44,191 nucleotides of DNA from Phycisphaerales bacterium (GTDB lineage: Bacteria > Planctomycetota > Phycisphaerae > Phycisphaerales > SM1A02): assembly GCA_009691725.1 (NCBI GenBank), contig SIAP01000015.1, positions 1 to 44,191 on the forward strand, in the 5' to 3' direction. Below the pieces are notes generated by a model. The model worked only from the letters and a program-made list of their open reading frames with translations, had not been told where the DNA came from and did not search any database. Positions 35,948-43,679 of the stretch are shown piece after piece. The translations under genes were made by a program, and so were the position numbers. Within the stretch, counting starts at the first letter, position 1; each line of letters opens with the position of its first letter.

Positions 35948-35953
35948 TAGCAT
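35948..35953 (+). promoter_or_regulatory. Candidate -10 of a leaderless hflX transcript
   Basis: TAGCAT ends 9 nt before the hflX ATG, predicting a leader of about 3 nt. A TTGGTG at 35922-35927 is a weak -35 with a 20-nt spacer. The element overlaps the short tsaD-hflX divergent region. Confidence 0.3.
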
Positions 35954-35962
35954 CGCTCGGTC

Positions 35963-37378
35963 ATGGAAACTGGACTTCGCGGCGACTCTTTGCGTGCCGA
36001 GCGAGCGATCCTCGCCGCGGTGATCTTGAACTCCGACTCGGGGTCATCTGATGCAGCAGATCCGCTGCACGAACTTCGTGCGCTCGCTGAAACAGCGGGC
36101 GTGCTTCCCGTGGGCCAACTGATTCAGAATCGGCAGGGGATGGATGGTCGCACCTGTCTCGGCAAGGGAAAGATTCAGGAGTTGAAGACGATCGTCTCGG
36201 AGTTGCGCGCAGGCGTGGTCATCTTTGACCACGATCTCTCACCCAGTCAATTGCGCAATATCGAAGAGGCACTCTGCTGCAAGGTGCTCGATCGAAGCGA
36301 ACTCATCTTGGACATCTTTGCGAATCGCGCGACAACTCGCGCCGCACAGTTACAGGTTGAGATTGCGCAGTTGGAGTACACGGCCCCGCGCCTGCGGGCG
36401 ATGTGGTCGCATTTGGGTCAGGTGACTGGCGGATCGCCAATGGGAGTTGGAACTCGGGGTCCCGGCGAGCAACAATTGGAGATTGATCGACGGCTCGTGT
36501 CAAGGCGCATCGTGGCACTCAAGCGCGATCTCGCCGAAGTCCAGGCGCGCAAGACACGCGAAGTGCAATCGCGTCGAGCCGAGCATTTCACAGTTGGCAT
36601 CGTCGGCTACACGAATGCTGGCAAGAGCACACTCTTCAACGCGCTGACCGCAGGCGGCGCATTCGCCAACGATCAACTCTTCGCCACGCTGCAGACGCGC
36701 ACTGAGTCGTGGAATCTTGGCGGCGGCAACACGGTCATGCTCTCGGACACGGTTGGTTTCATCCAGCGATTGCCCCATCATCTTGTGGCGAGTTTTCGTG
36801 CGACGCTCGAAGAGACGGTGCATTCGCATTTGCTGTTGCTGGTGGTCGATGCCGCTGATGAGAACGCTCGCTCGCAGCTGGCGACCGTGCGCGAAGTGCT
36901 CGACTCAATCGGCGCGAAAAATCAGCCGCGATGTGTCGTCCTGAACAAGGTCGACAAGTTGCGCAGCAGCGCGAAGTCATTGGCAGCATGGTCGAGCGAC
37001 GAGCCTGCGGCGATCGCACTCTCAGCATTGACATGCGTGGGGTTCGAAGCACTCGCAGATCGGGTTCGTCATGAATTGCTTGGCGAACTTCGCGAGGTCA
37101 CCGTGACGATCCCGTTGCGCGATGGACGTGCGGTCGATTTTCTCGAAGCGCGCGCCCAGGTCGTGAGCCGCGACTACGACGAGGAAAGCACAATTCTCTC
37201 GGTGAAGTTAGGCAAACGGCACTTGGAACAGGTGGTGGCGATGGGCACGCGGTGCACGGTCAACAATCTTCCCGTGCATGAGGCGATGGCCGCACTGTGG
37301 CCCGCACCCGCCCGAATCGTGCAGATTCGGACCCCGCCGCATGAGCGACTCGTCGGCGATGGTGCGACATTTGAGTAA
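35963..37378 (+). CDS. hflX: Ribosome-associated GTPase HflX
   Basis: A 471-residue GTPase. The N-terminal HflX domain (GQLIQNRQGMDGRTCLGKGK, VIFDHDLSPSQLRN, LDIFANRATTRAAQLQVEIAQLEY) and Gly-rich linker (GTRGPGEQQLEIDRR) precede the G domain: G1 GYTNAGKST, G3 DTVGFIQRLP, G4 NKVDK, and a G5-like SALT. HflX splits stalled or heat-damaged 70S ribosomes. A ~110-residue C-terminal domain follows. It is divergent from tsaD and convergent with the next gene (8 nt). Confidence 0.94.
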   Translation: METGLRGDSLRAERAILAAVILNSDSGSSDAADPLHELRALAETAGVLPVGQLIQNRQGMDGRTCLGKGKIQELKTIVSELRAGVVIFDHDLSPSQLRNIEEALCCKVLDRSELILDIFANRATTRAAQLQVEIAQLEYTAPRLRAMWSHLGQVTGGSPMGVGTRGPGEQQLEIDRRLVSRRIVALKRDLAEVQARKTREVQSRRAEHFTVGIVGYTNAGKSTLFNALTAGGAFANDQLFATLQTRTESWNLGGGNTVMLSDTVGFIQRLPHHLVASFRATLEETVHSHLLLLVVDAADENARSQLATVREVLDSIGAKNQPRCVVLNKVDKLRSSAKSLAAWSSDEPAAIALSALTCVGFEALADRVRHELLGELREVTVTIPLRDGRAVDFLEARAQVVSRDYDEESTILSVKLGKRHLEQVVAMGTRCTVNNLPVHEAMAALWPAPARIVQIRTPPHERLVGDGATFE

Positions 37379-37386
37379 CCCCGCGG

Positions 37387-38307
37387 TCAGCGCACGACCT
37401 TCGTGAAGATGGACTCGCAGGCGGTCCGAACAACATCGCTGACATGACCACGCGTCCATGCGGTGGTCTCCTCGCGCTTCGCGCCGAGCGATCCGAAGAC
37501 TGCGATTCTGCTGCTCTCTCCCTTTCCATTCTGCCAGAAGCCGTCGTCGGCATGACCGATCGCGATGCGCTCCCCACGAAGAGGGTAGTGATCCCATCGC
37601 TCGACCGGTGAGCCGAGGAGTGCCTCCTGAAAAATCCATCGACCGCTCTTTGGTCCGAAGAGCACAATGATGTTTTCCCCGCCGGGCAGAAACTGATCAC
37701 GTGCGGTTCGCATCAAACGGATCATTCGTGCTGCCACGCGTCGATGATCGTCGCTGACGCCTCCGACGAGGGACACTCCCTGCACATCACGCGGTGATCG
37801 CACTCTGCATCTCCCTTGAAGGACTCCGTGGCCATCACGCACCACGCACTCGTCGCCGATGGCCGCGCGCAGCAGGAATGTGCGCATTGTCTCTGCGGTG
37901 TGACGCATCGCCCTCATCGGCAGACCATCCTTCCATTGCACTTCAATGAGCAGGCGTCGGTTGACCGCTTGGAGGCTGCGAATCGCTGCAGGAATTCGCA
38001 ACACCTTGCTCGGCGGTGGACTGATCACGCCATCCATGCATTTCACATGGAGATGCAAGCGGATCGATGCTTTGGCGGCGACAAGATCACACGATCGCCC
38101 AGAGGGTGTGGAAACATCGCTCTTGACTTCGAATCCCTCCGATGCGAGACGTTTGGCGAGAGTCACCTCGCACAAGAGCGACATGGACAGGCGCGAACTG
38201 GGGTCCGCACGACCGAGTCGGTGCGAAATTCTCCCCATCGCGCGAGCGGCGGGGGATTGGAGCCACCGCTGTGCCTGCAGAATCAGTTGGATGTGGCGGG
38301 GATTCAT
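37387..38307 (-). CDS. Protein of unknown function with a possible nuclease-like core
   Basis: A 306-residue soluble protein with no domain I can name. Residues ~40-90 (LLCEVTLAKRLASEGFEVK, TPSGRSCDLVAA, LHLHVKCMDG) resemble the alpha-beta-beta core of PD-(D/E)xK nucleases: an early Glu, an Asp in SCDLVA, and a HxK where ExK would be. The catalytic acid before Lys is therefore missing, so activity is doubtful. The second half (IIVLFGPKSGRWIFQEALLG, ERIAIGHADDGFW) is unfamiliar. The start has no clear Shine-Dalgarno site. It is divergent from the MshEN-like gene. Confidence 0.6.
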   Translation of the reverse strand: MNPRHIQLILQAQRWLQSPAARAMGRISHRLGRADPSSRLSMSLLCEVTLAKRLASEGFEVKSDVSTPSGRSCDLVAAKASIRLHLHVKCMDGVISPPPSKVLRIPAAIRSLQAVNRRLLIEVQWKDGLPMRAMRHTAETMRTFLLRAAIGDECVVRDGHGVLQGRCRVRSPRDVQGVSLVGGVSDDHRRVAARMIRLMRTARDQFLPGGENIIVLFGPKSGRWIFQEALLGSPVERWDHYPLRGERIAIGHADDGFWQNGKGESSRIAVFGSLGAKREETTAWTRGHVSDVVRTACESIFTKVVR

Positions 38308-38427
38308 GCGGTTCTTCGCTAGGGGATGGGTTTCGACGCTCCAACTCTATCCAAGTTGCAAATTTCCAAGAGTGCATGCAAGTCGCTGCTCCGAGTGCCC
38401 GATGACCTCTACGAAAGCGAGTTCATC

Positions 38428-38979
38428 ATGCCAGCGACCACACTGCATCCACGCATTCCACGACTCGGCGAACTTCTCGTTGCGCAAGGACTCTTGCGCC
38501 AGAGTGAAGTCGACGCCGTCCTCTCTCGACAGAACGAAATCGGTCGGCCATTTGGAGTCCTCTGCGAGGAGATGTTTGGCATCGATCCAGTGCTGATCGA
38601 GGCGGCGTGGGTCGATCAATATCGCGCCCTCTCCGCGGCTTTCGATGCTGACTTTGCCTGTGCGGATCCTGCGGCGATTGCGCTGGTGATGGCTCGACAA
38701 GCGTGGCAGTTTCGCATTTTTCCCTTGCGAATTGAACATGGCACGCTCATTGCCGCAACGACTCCGGGACATCTGGCGCGTGCATCGAGATTCGCAACGC
38801 GTGTCATTGGAATGGCCGCACTCTTTGTGGTTGTGGATGCCCACGAATTGGCGAGTGCGCTTGAGACGCACTACCCAATCGATGGGATGACAGTGCAGAC
38901 GGTGCGAGCACTCCACGGCGTTGGATCAAGCATCGAGCCACACGCCGGCGTGGGATGCAATGGCAACACCCGGACTTGA
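38428..38979 (+). CDS. Stand-alone MshEN/GspE N-terminal-like protein, possible c-di-GMP binder
   Basis: A 183-residue protein. Two ~24-residue motifs, RLGELLVAQGLLRQSEVDAV...Q and RPFGVLCEEMFGIDPVLIEA...Q, match the double MshEN motif (RLGxxLxxxG...Lxx(A/V)LxxQ) that binds c-di-GMP in type II secretion/type IV pilus ATPases. The second copy has RPFG in place of RLG. The later FRIFPLRIEHGTLIAATTPG is like the following GspE N-domain. The ATPase is absent. The ATG at 38428 fits the domain better than the open codons upstream. The last residues (CNGNTRT) and stop lie in antisense tRNA-Phe sequence. Confidence 0.65.
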   Translation: MPATTLHPRIPRLGELLVAQGLLRQSEVDAVLSRQNEIGRPFGVLCEEMFGIDPVLIEAAWVDQYRALSAAFDADFACADPAAIALVMARQAWQFRIFPLRIEHGTLIAATTPGHLARASRFATRVIGMAALFVVVDAHELASALETHYPIDGMTVQTVRALHGVGSSIEPHAGVGCNGNTRT

Positions 38980-39033
38980 ACCGGGGACACTCGCATTTTC
39001 AATGCGATGCTCTACCAACTGAGCTATGTTGCC
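38961..39033 (-). tRNA. tRNA-Phe (anticodon GAA)
   Basis: A 73-nt tRNA read on the minus strand. The acceptor GGCAACA pairs with TGTTGCC, with discriminator A. The D-arm is GCTC...GAGC. The anticodon stem TCGCA/TGCGA encloses TTGAAAA (GAA). The T-arm is CCGG-TTCAAGT-CCGG. No CCA is encoded. Its 5' end overlaps the end of the sigma-like gene and its 3' end overlaps, in antisense, the end of the MshEN-like gene. Confidence 0.95.
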
Positions 39034-39614
39034 TGCGGCACGCATCCAGAGCTGGATGGATCGCAGGCGAGGGTACGCAATCGGGGCATCGTGTCAAGAA
39101 TGGCATCGACGGTTGATCCCACCGGAGGGTTGACTGGAACACCGGTGGGAATTTCTTCGATGCGAGACAGAATCAATGAGACCAACCAACGCGCGACGGT
39201 TTCACCTCCGTGATACTCCTGCATCCGAGGCGAGTCCAAATCGAGACGAGTACTCGCGCGAAGTTCACTCCATGTTCGTTCGACCAGCAAGCTCGCCCGC
39301 TGGGGAGAGAGTCGTAACTCTGCCGCCTCGCGAAGTCGCCATGTATTGGCCAACTGGAGGTGATGCCACGCCTGTTGCTCTCCACGAATGCACGCGCAGG
39401 CGATCACAACATCTTCGATCCAACTTTCCGCTGAGGAGTTCCACTTCACGGCATCGTGATTGACCTGTGCGACCACGCAGTCCACACCCACTTTCCATCG
39501 AGAATGCGCGAGAGCGGCGGAAAAATATGCGCGCCGAATTGAATTGGCACGATCTGCGGGATTCCGTTGAACGCGTTGAAAATGGGGCGCAGGGCGCGGA
39601 GCCAAAGTATTCAT
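39024..39614 (-). CDS. Putative sigma-70-like protein
   Basis: A 196-residue protein. The central region (IACACIRGEQQAWHHLQ, LREAAELRLSPQRASLLVER, TWSELRAS, YHGGETVARWLVSLIL) resembles the region-2-like fold of divergent sigma factors that I associate with planctomycetes. No convincing region 4 follows, so it may be an incomplete or non-canonical sigma. The start ATG is 3 bp from a 14-bp tandem repeat array; the nearest repeat provides GAAGAG 6 nt before the ATG, a weak Shine-Dalgarno match. The stop codon TAG lies inside the 5' part of tRNA-Phe, and its 3' coding part holds the tRNA promoter. Confidence 0.45.
   Translation of the reverse strand: MNTLAPRPAPHFQRVQRNPADRANSIRRAYFSAALAHSRWKVGVDCVVAQVNHDAVKWNSSAESWIEDVVIACACIRGEQQAWHHLQLANTWRLREAAELRLSPQRASLLVERTWSELRASTRLDLDSPRMQEYHGGETVARWLVSLILSRIEEIPTGVPVNPPVGSTVDAILDTMPRLRTLACDPSSSGCVPQAT
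39070..39097 (-). promoter_or_regulatory. Promoter of tRNA-Phe
   Basis: On the minus strand a perfect TTGACA (39092-39097) is followed by a 16-nt spacer and TACCCT (39070-39075), about 37 nt before the tRNA. It lies inside the sigma-like coding sequence. A 7-bp inverted repeat (CATCCAG/CTGGATG, near 39050) lies between promoter and tRNA. Confidence 0.5.
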
Positions 39615-39617
39615 GCC

Positions 39618-39707
39618 AAACTCTTCAGACCAAACTCTTCAGACCAAACTCTTCAGACCAAACTCTTCAGACCAAACTCTTCAGACCAAACTCTTCAGAC
39701 CAAACTC
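39618..39707. repeat. 14-bp tandem repeat, six copies plus a partial
   Basis: AAACTCTTCAGACC is repeated six times without a mismatch (39618-39701), and AAACTC begins a seventh copy. There are no spacers, so it is not CRISPR. The 14-bp unit is not a multiple of three. It lies in the 192-base gap between the nitrilase stop and the sigma-like start, only 3 bp from that ATG. Read on the minus strand each unit is GGTCTGAAGAGTTT. The perfect identity suggests recent expansion and possible copy-number variation. The rest of the gap, 39708-39806, shows nothing I can name. Confidence 0.95.
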
Positions 39708-39806
39708 GTACTCATGTGGCAGTTTCAATTCGCGGAGCTGTTCCTGCCATCTGTTCTCGACCCGACACAACATCTGCGGCGAAGTCTACGACGATGCGAG
39801 CGTCCG

Positions 39807-40598
39807 TCAATTCGCAGTGCGAAAAATAGGCGACCCGAGAAATTTTTCTTGGATGTCCGATATGACTCGGAATGTCTTTCGAAACTCGCGGAGCGCTTCG
39901 ATGTCGACATCGTGATGAATGGACCCCGGACCGCTGCCGCAGATCGCTTTCGTGACTCCAGTGCTGTCGACGATTGAAGATCCTCCGCAATAGTGTGTCG
40001 TCGGTTCCTCTCCAGTGCGATTGGCGGCGATAACCCACGCTTGATTTTCGATTGCCCGCGATGCGATCATGGCATGCTTCTGCTGCAATCGCGCTGCGGG
40101 CCAGCAGGCACCGAGTGTAAAAACTTCGGCGCCACCCAGCAGTGCATGGCGCCATAACTCGGGGAATCGCAAGTCGTAACAGATCATCGGCGCGATGCGA
40201 ACGCCTCCGCAATCGAAGACGCGTGGACCATCGCCCGCGCAATACGTGCGATCTTCTCCAGAGGGGGTGAAGAGAAATGTCTTGCAATACTGTCCAATCT
40301 CGTCTCCGGCGGGCGAAAAAATGGTGGCAGTGTTTGCGACCCGTCCATTGCTCTGCCGACGGGCGAGCCCGCATTGCAGCCAGATGCCATGTTCCCGTGC
40401 CACCCGACTTCCCCACTGGACCGAGTCGGTTTGCGCAGCAAGGTCGCTGCGCATGGTGAAGCCAGTCTCGCACAGTTCCGGAAGGACGACGAATCCTCCT
40501 TGAAGAGGGGAGCAGCGACGCAACGCCTCTTCGATCTCCAATCGATTTGGAGTTGGATCTTCCCAGACTGGGCTCGTCTGGATCGCATGGAAGCGCAT
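39807..40598 (-). CDS. Carbon-nitrogen hydrolase (omega-amidase/Nit2-like)
   Basis: A 263-residue nitrilase-superfamily protein. The Glu-Lys-Cys catalytic set is visible: Glu in VLPELCETGF, Lys in YCKTFLFTPSGED, Cys in APMICYDLRFPELWR. The ICYDLRFPE context fits omega-amidases and related Nit proteins, which hydrolyse alpha-ketoglutaramate or damaged metabolites. The frame extends upstream through tRNA-His, so those 40 codons are spurious; ATG 40598 fits the family start (MRFHAIQTSPVW). It begins 16 nt after the tRNA-His 3' end with a pyrimidine-rich gap and no Shine-Dalgarno site. Confidence 0.88.
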   Translation of the reverse strand: MRFHAIQTSPVWEDPTPNRLEIEEALRRCSPLQGGFVVLPELCETGFTMRSDLAAQTDSVQWGSRVAREHGIWLQCGLARRQSNGRVANTATIFSPAGDEIGQYCKTFLFTPSGEDRTYCAGDGPRVFDCGGVRIAPMICYDLRFPELWRHALLGGAEVFTLGACWPAARLQQKHAMIASRAIENQAWVIAANRTGEEPTTHYCGGSSIVDSTGVTKAICGSGPGSIHHDVDIEALREFRKTFRVISDIQEKFLGSPIFRTAN

Positions 40599-40614
40599 AG
40601 GGGAGAGCAAGAAG

Positions 40615-40688
40615 GGCGACCGACGGGACTCGAACCCGCGACAGCCAGGATCACAACCCGGAGCTCTACCAACTGAGCTACGGCCGCC
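40615..40688 (-). tRNA. tRNA-His (anticodon GTG)
   Basis: Read on the minus strand. Acceptor GCGGCCG pairs with CGGTCGC, with one G-U. An encoded extra G at 40688 (G-1) faces C73 at 40615, the tRNA-His identity pair. The anticodon stem CCGGG/CCTGG encloses TTGTGAT (GTG). The T-loop is TTCGAGT. No CCA is encoded. It is upstream of the nitrilase gene on the same strand and probably co-transcribed with it. Confidence 0.95.
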
Positions 40689-40702
40689 AACTGAAGTTCG
40701 GG

Positions 40703-40708
40703 AGTCTA
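40703..40708 (-). promoter_or_regulatory. Candidate -10 of tRNA-His
   Basis: TAGACT on the minus strand, 14 nt before the tRNA 5' end. The same hexamer precedes dinG, rpmH and UDP-glucuronate decarboxylase. The -35 is not recognisable. Confidence 0.4.
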
Positions 40709-40800
40709 GCGAGTTCATCGCACACGAGTGGCCACGACCGAATGTGAGGGTGCGAGATCGACCCTGTTACTATGAAACATTCCACTATCAAGGACTCCTG

Positions 40801-42399
40801 ATGACCATACTTTCAATTGCTCCCTCCTCCGATCGCCACTCGTTTGGAAGTGCGGCGATTTTGCGAAATCTGTCGGTGCCCATGCTCATCGAGCACGCGT
40901 TGCACCGAGGGGAGGGTCGGCTCGCAGCCAACGGCGCACTGGCATGTGACACTGGAGATCGAACTGGGCGCAGTCCAAATGACAAGTTTCTCGAGGACTC
41001 CGCGGGAATCCACGACAACATTGACTGGGGAAAAGTGAATCAACCGATGACGCCTGCGCACTTTGACGCGCTTGAGAAACTGGTGATGGCAACACTGAGT
41101 CGCCGTGAGAGCCTCTATCGATTTGATGGCTACGCGGGCGCTGATCCCGACTATCGGCTCAAAGTGTCCGTGTTCACCGAAGAGGCGTGGCACAGTGTTT
41201 TTGCCAAAACGCTTTTCATCAACGCAGATGCAACGGACCTTGCGAAGTGGTCGCAGGACTGGACGATCATCGATGCCGGAAGTCTGCGACTCGATGAGTA
41301 CAAAAAGTATGGAGCCACGGGACCCGTGTGCATCGCACAGAGTTTGGAGAAGCGAACCGTGCTGATCGTCGGAACGCGGTACGCCGGCGAAATCAAGAAG
41401 TCGATTTTCTATGCGATGAATTATGATCTGCCAGACATGCGGGTCTTTCCGATGCACTGCTCATGCAATGTTGATCGCGCTGATTCGTCCAATGTTGCGC
41501 TCTTCTTTGGGCTCTCCGGCACGGGCAAGACGACCCTCTCTGCTGACCCAAATCGCGATCTTGTTGGCGATGACGAACATGGTTGGAGCGAGAAAGGGAT
41601 CTTCAATCTGGAGGGCGGCTGCTACGCCAAGTGCATCAAGTTGAGCCGTGAGGGAGAGCCGGAAATCTGGGATGCCATTCGATTCGGCAGCGTCTTGGAA
41701 AACACCGTGATCGATCCGACGACGCGAATTCCTGACTATGACAGTTCTGCCAAGACAGAGAACACTCGCGTCACCTATCCCGTCTCATTCATCAAGCACG
41801 CACGACAGCCAAGCGTTGCAGGTCACCCAAAGAATGTGATCTTCTTGACTGCGGACGCATTTGGTGTGCTTCCGCCAATCTCGAAACTCACGCCGGAACA
41901 GGCGATGTACTACTTCCTCAACGGCTACACCTCAAAGCTTGCCGGCACAGAGGCGGGTGTCACCGAGCCACAACCAAACTTCTCGGCGTGTTTCGGCGGT
42001 CCATTCATGCCTCGCCCTCCGATGCGTTATGCAGAAATGCTGCGCGATCGAATTGCTGCGCACACATCTGATGTCTGGCTCCTCAACACGGGCTGGACGG
42101 GCGGTCCCTACGGAGTCGGCGCGCGCTTCAAGCTCAAGTACACGCGCGCCTTCGTGACAGCGATCTTGAATGGGTCGTTACGCAATGTGCCGTGTGTGAA
42201 GCACCCGATCTTCGGACTGCTCATGCCCACAGCAGTGGACGGTGTTCCATCCGAAGTTCTCGATCCACGCAACACGTGGAAGGACAAGGCAGCCTACGAC
42301 GTGAAAGCGCGCGACCTCGCGACTCGTTTCCGAACCAACGATGCCAAGTTCGCAATGACAGCCGAAGTGCGAGCGGCAGGACCGAACGCCACTGCATGA
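40801..42399 (+). CDS. pckA: Phosphoenolpyruvate carboxykinase (ATP)
   Basis: A 532-residue enzyme converting oxaloacetate and ATP to phosphoenolpyruvate, CO2 and ADP in gluconeogenesis. Motifs: TGDRTGRSPNDKF, VGTRYAGEIKKSIF, the kinase-1a P-loop GLSGTGKTTLSADP, GDDEHGWSEKGIFNLEGGCYAK (Mn/Mg site) and NTGWTGGPYGVG (adenine loop). The start is ATG 40801, with AAGGA 6 nt upstream; the open codons before it overlap the promoter. Threonine ammonia-lyase follows 16 nt later. Confidence 0.96.
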   Translation: MTILSIAPSSDRHSFGSAAILRNLSVPMLIEHALHRGEGRLAANGALACDTGDRTGRSPNDKFLEDSAGIHDNIDWGKVNQPMTPAHFDALEKLVMATLSRRESLYRFDGYAGADPDYRLKVSVFTEEAWHSVFAKTLFINADATDLAKWSQDWTIIDAGSLRLDEYKKYGATGPVCIAQSLEKRTVLIVGTRYAGEIKKSIFYAMNYDLPDMRVFPMHCSCNVDRADSSNVALFFGLSGTGKTTLSADPNRDLVGDDEHGWSEKGIFNLEGGCYAKCIKLSREGEPEIWDAIRFGSVLENTVIDPTTRIPDYDSSAKTENTRVTYPVSFIKHARQPSVAGHPKNVIFLTADAFGVLPPISKLTPEQAMYYFLNGYTSKLAGTEAGVTEPQPNFSACFGGPFMPRPPMRYAEMLRDRIAAHTSDVWLLNTGWTGGPYGVGARFKLKYTRAFVTAILNGSLRNVPCVKHPIFGLLMPTAVDGVPSEVLDPRNTWKDKAAYDVKARDLATRFRTNDAKFAMTAEVRAAGPNATA

Positions 42400-42415
42400 G
42401 TCGAAAGCCAGCGCG

Positions 42416-43672
42416 ATGTCCCATCAGGTGATTGCAATTCCGACATTCGAGGACGTCGTGGAAGCGGCGACGCGCATTGCCAGCGGAATCGTGCATACGC
42501 CCTGCCGTCCAAGCGCAGCACTGTCCGAAATCTGCAAGGCCGAAGTCTGGTGCAAACTTGACTATCAACAGTCGACTGGTTCGTTCAAAGAGCGCGGCGC
42601 GCGGAATGCACTCATGCAACTGGATTCTGCTTCGCGCGCGAAGGGTGTCATTGCGGCGAGCGCTGGGAATCACGCGCTTGCGCTGGCCTTTCACGGTCGT
42701 GCGCTTGGGATTCCAGTCACCGTGGTCATGCCGCGATTTGCACCGCTCGTCAAGCAAGTCCGGTGCCGTCAGTTTGGAGCGCGAGTCCGTGTGCATGGCG
42801 ACAACATTGCAGACGCTCGCCTCTGTGCAGATGAGTTCGTGGCGGCTGAGGGACTCACATACATCAATGGATTCAATGATCCAGCGATCATCACGGGCGC
42901 AGGTACGTGTGCGCTGGAGATCATTGAACAATGTCCAGAGCCTGATGCGATTCTCGTTCCCGTGGGTGGCGGGGGGTTGATTGCCGGAGTGAGCCTCGTC
43001 GTGAGTCGACTTCGCCCAGCGACGCGCGTGATTGGAGTCGAGTCAGTGCGCTGCCCGAGCATGACGTCGGCGTTGGCACTGGGTCGTCCCGTTCGCGTCT
43101 CATCCGAATCGTCGCTGGCGGATGGTCTGGCGGTTCCAGAAGTCGGATCACTGGCTTTCGAGGTCGCGCGCAATCGAATTGAACAGGTTGTGACCGTCGG
43201 CGAAGAATCGATTACGCGCGCCATCTTGAGGATTGCAGAGTTGGAAAAAGGCGTTGTCGAAGGGGCGGCAGCAACGCCGCTGGCGGCTTTGCTGGAAGGC
43301 AAACTCCCCCATCTCACGGGCAAGAAGATCGTCTTGATTCTCTGCGGCGGAAACATTGATCCCACGACGCTCTCCAGAGTCATCGAACACGGACTCGCAC
43401 TCGATGGTCGCCTCATTCAGTTTCTCGCGGTCATCCGCGATCGTCCCGGTGGTCTTGCCGACCTCGCGACGGGGATCGCATCCACAGGTGCGAGCATCAA
43501 ACAAGTATCGCACGAACGAGCCTTCGGCGAGGCTGATGTGTCAAAGGTGCAAGTGCTCTGCCAAGTTGAGGTCCGTGGTCTCGAGCACGCAGAAGAGGTC
43601 TTCCAAGCACTCCGCGAACGCGACATCGAAGTTGTGGCGCGCGGCGGACTTCGCGAGATCGCAACACACTAA
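42416..43672 (+). CDS. ilvA: Threonine ammonia-lyase (biodegradative-type, with ACT domain)
   Basis: A 418-residue PLP enzyme that deaminates threonine to 2-oxobutyrate, the first step to isoleucine. The PLP Lys is in STGSFKERGARNAL; other motifs are SAGNHALALAFHG, PVGGGGLIAGVS and LILCGGNIDPTTLSRV. Residues ~340-418 form one ACT-like domain (QFLAVIRDRPGGLADLATGI), as in the TdcB-like longer forms. ilvC is far away, so the isoleucine genes are dispersed. It lies 16 nt after pckA and 7 nt before nadE, without its own Shine-Dalgarno site. Confidence 0.92.
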   Translation: MSHQVIAIPTFEDVVEAATRIASGIVHTPCRPSAALSEICKAEVWCKLDYQQSTGSFKERGARNALMQLDSASRAKGVIAASAGNHALALAFHGRALGIPVTVVMPRFAPLVKQVRCRQFGARVRVHGDNIADARLCADEFVAAEGLTYINGFNDPAIITGAGTCALEIIEQCPEPDAILVPVGGGGLIAGVSLVVSRLRPATRVIGVESVRCPSMTSALALGRPVRVSSESSLADGLAVPEVGSLAFEVARNRIEQVVTVGEESITRAILRIAELEKGVVEGAAATPLAALLEGKLPHLTGKKIVLILCGGNIDPTTLSRVIEHGLALDGRLIQFLAVIRDRPGGLADLATGIASTGASIKQVSHERAFGEADVSKVQVLCQVEVRGLEHAEEVFQALRERDIEVVARGGLREIATH

Positions 43673-43679
43673 GTTGACT

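Noticed and set aside
39618-39707. CRISPR array
   Set aside because: Units are contiguous with no spacers and there are no cas genes.
39567-39977. Frames through the 14-bp array encoding repeated FRPNSSDQT
   Set aside because: All three frames read through the repeat because it lacks stops; their flanks do not resemble protein, and they run antisense to the nitrilase gene.
39807-40718. Long nitrilase start at 40718
   Set aside because: The first 40 codons translate tRNA-His (SSVGRAP...) and are not protein.
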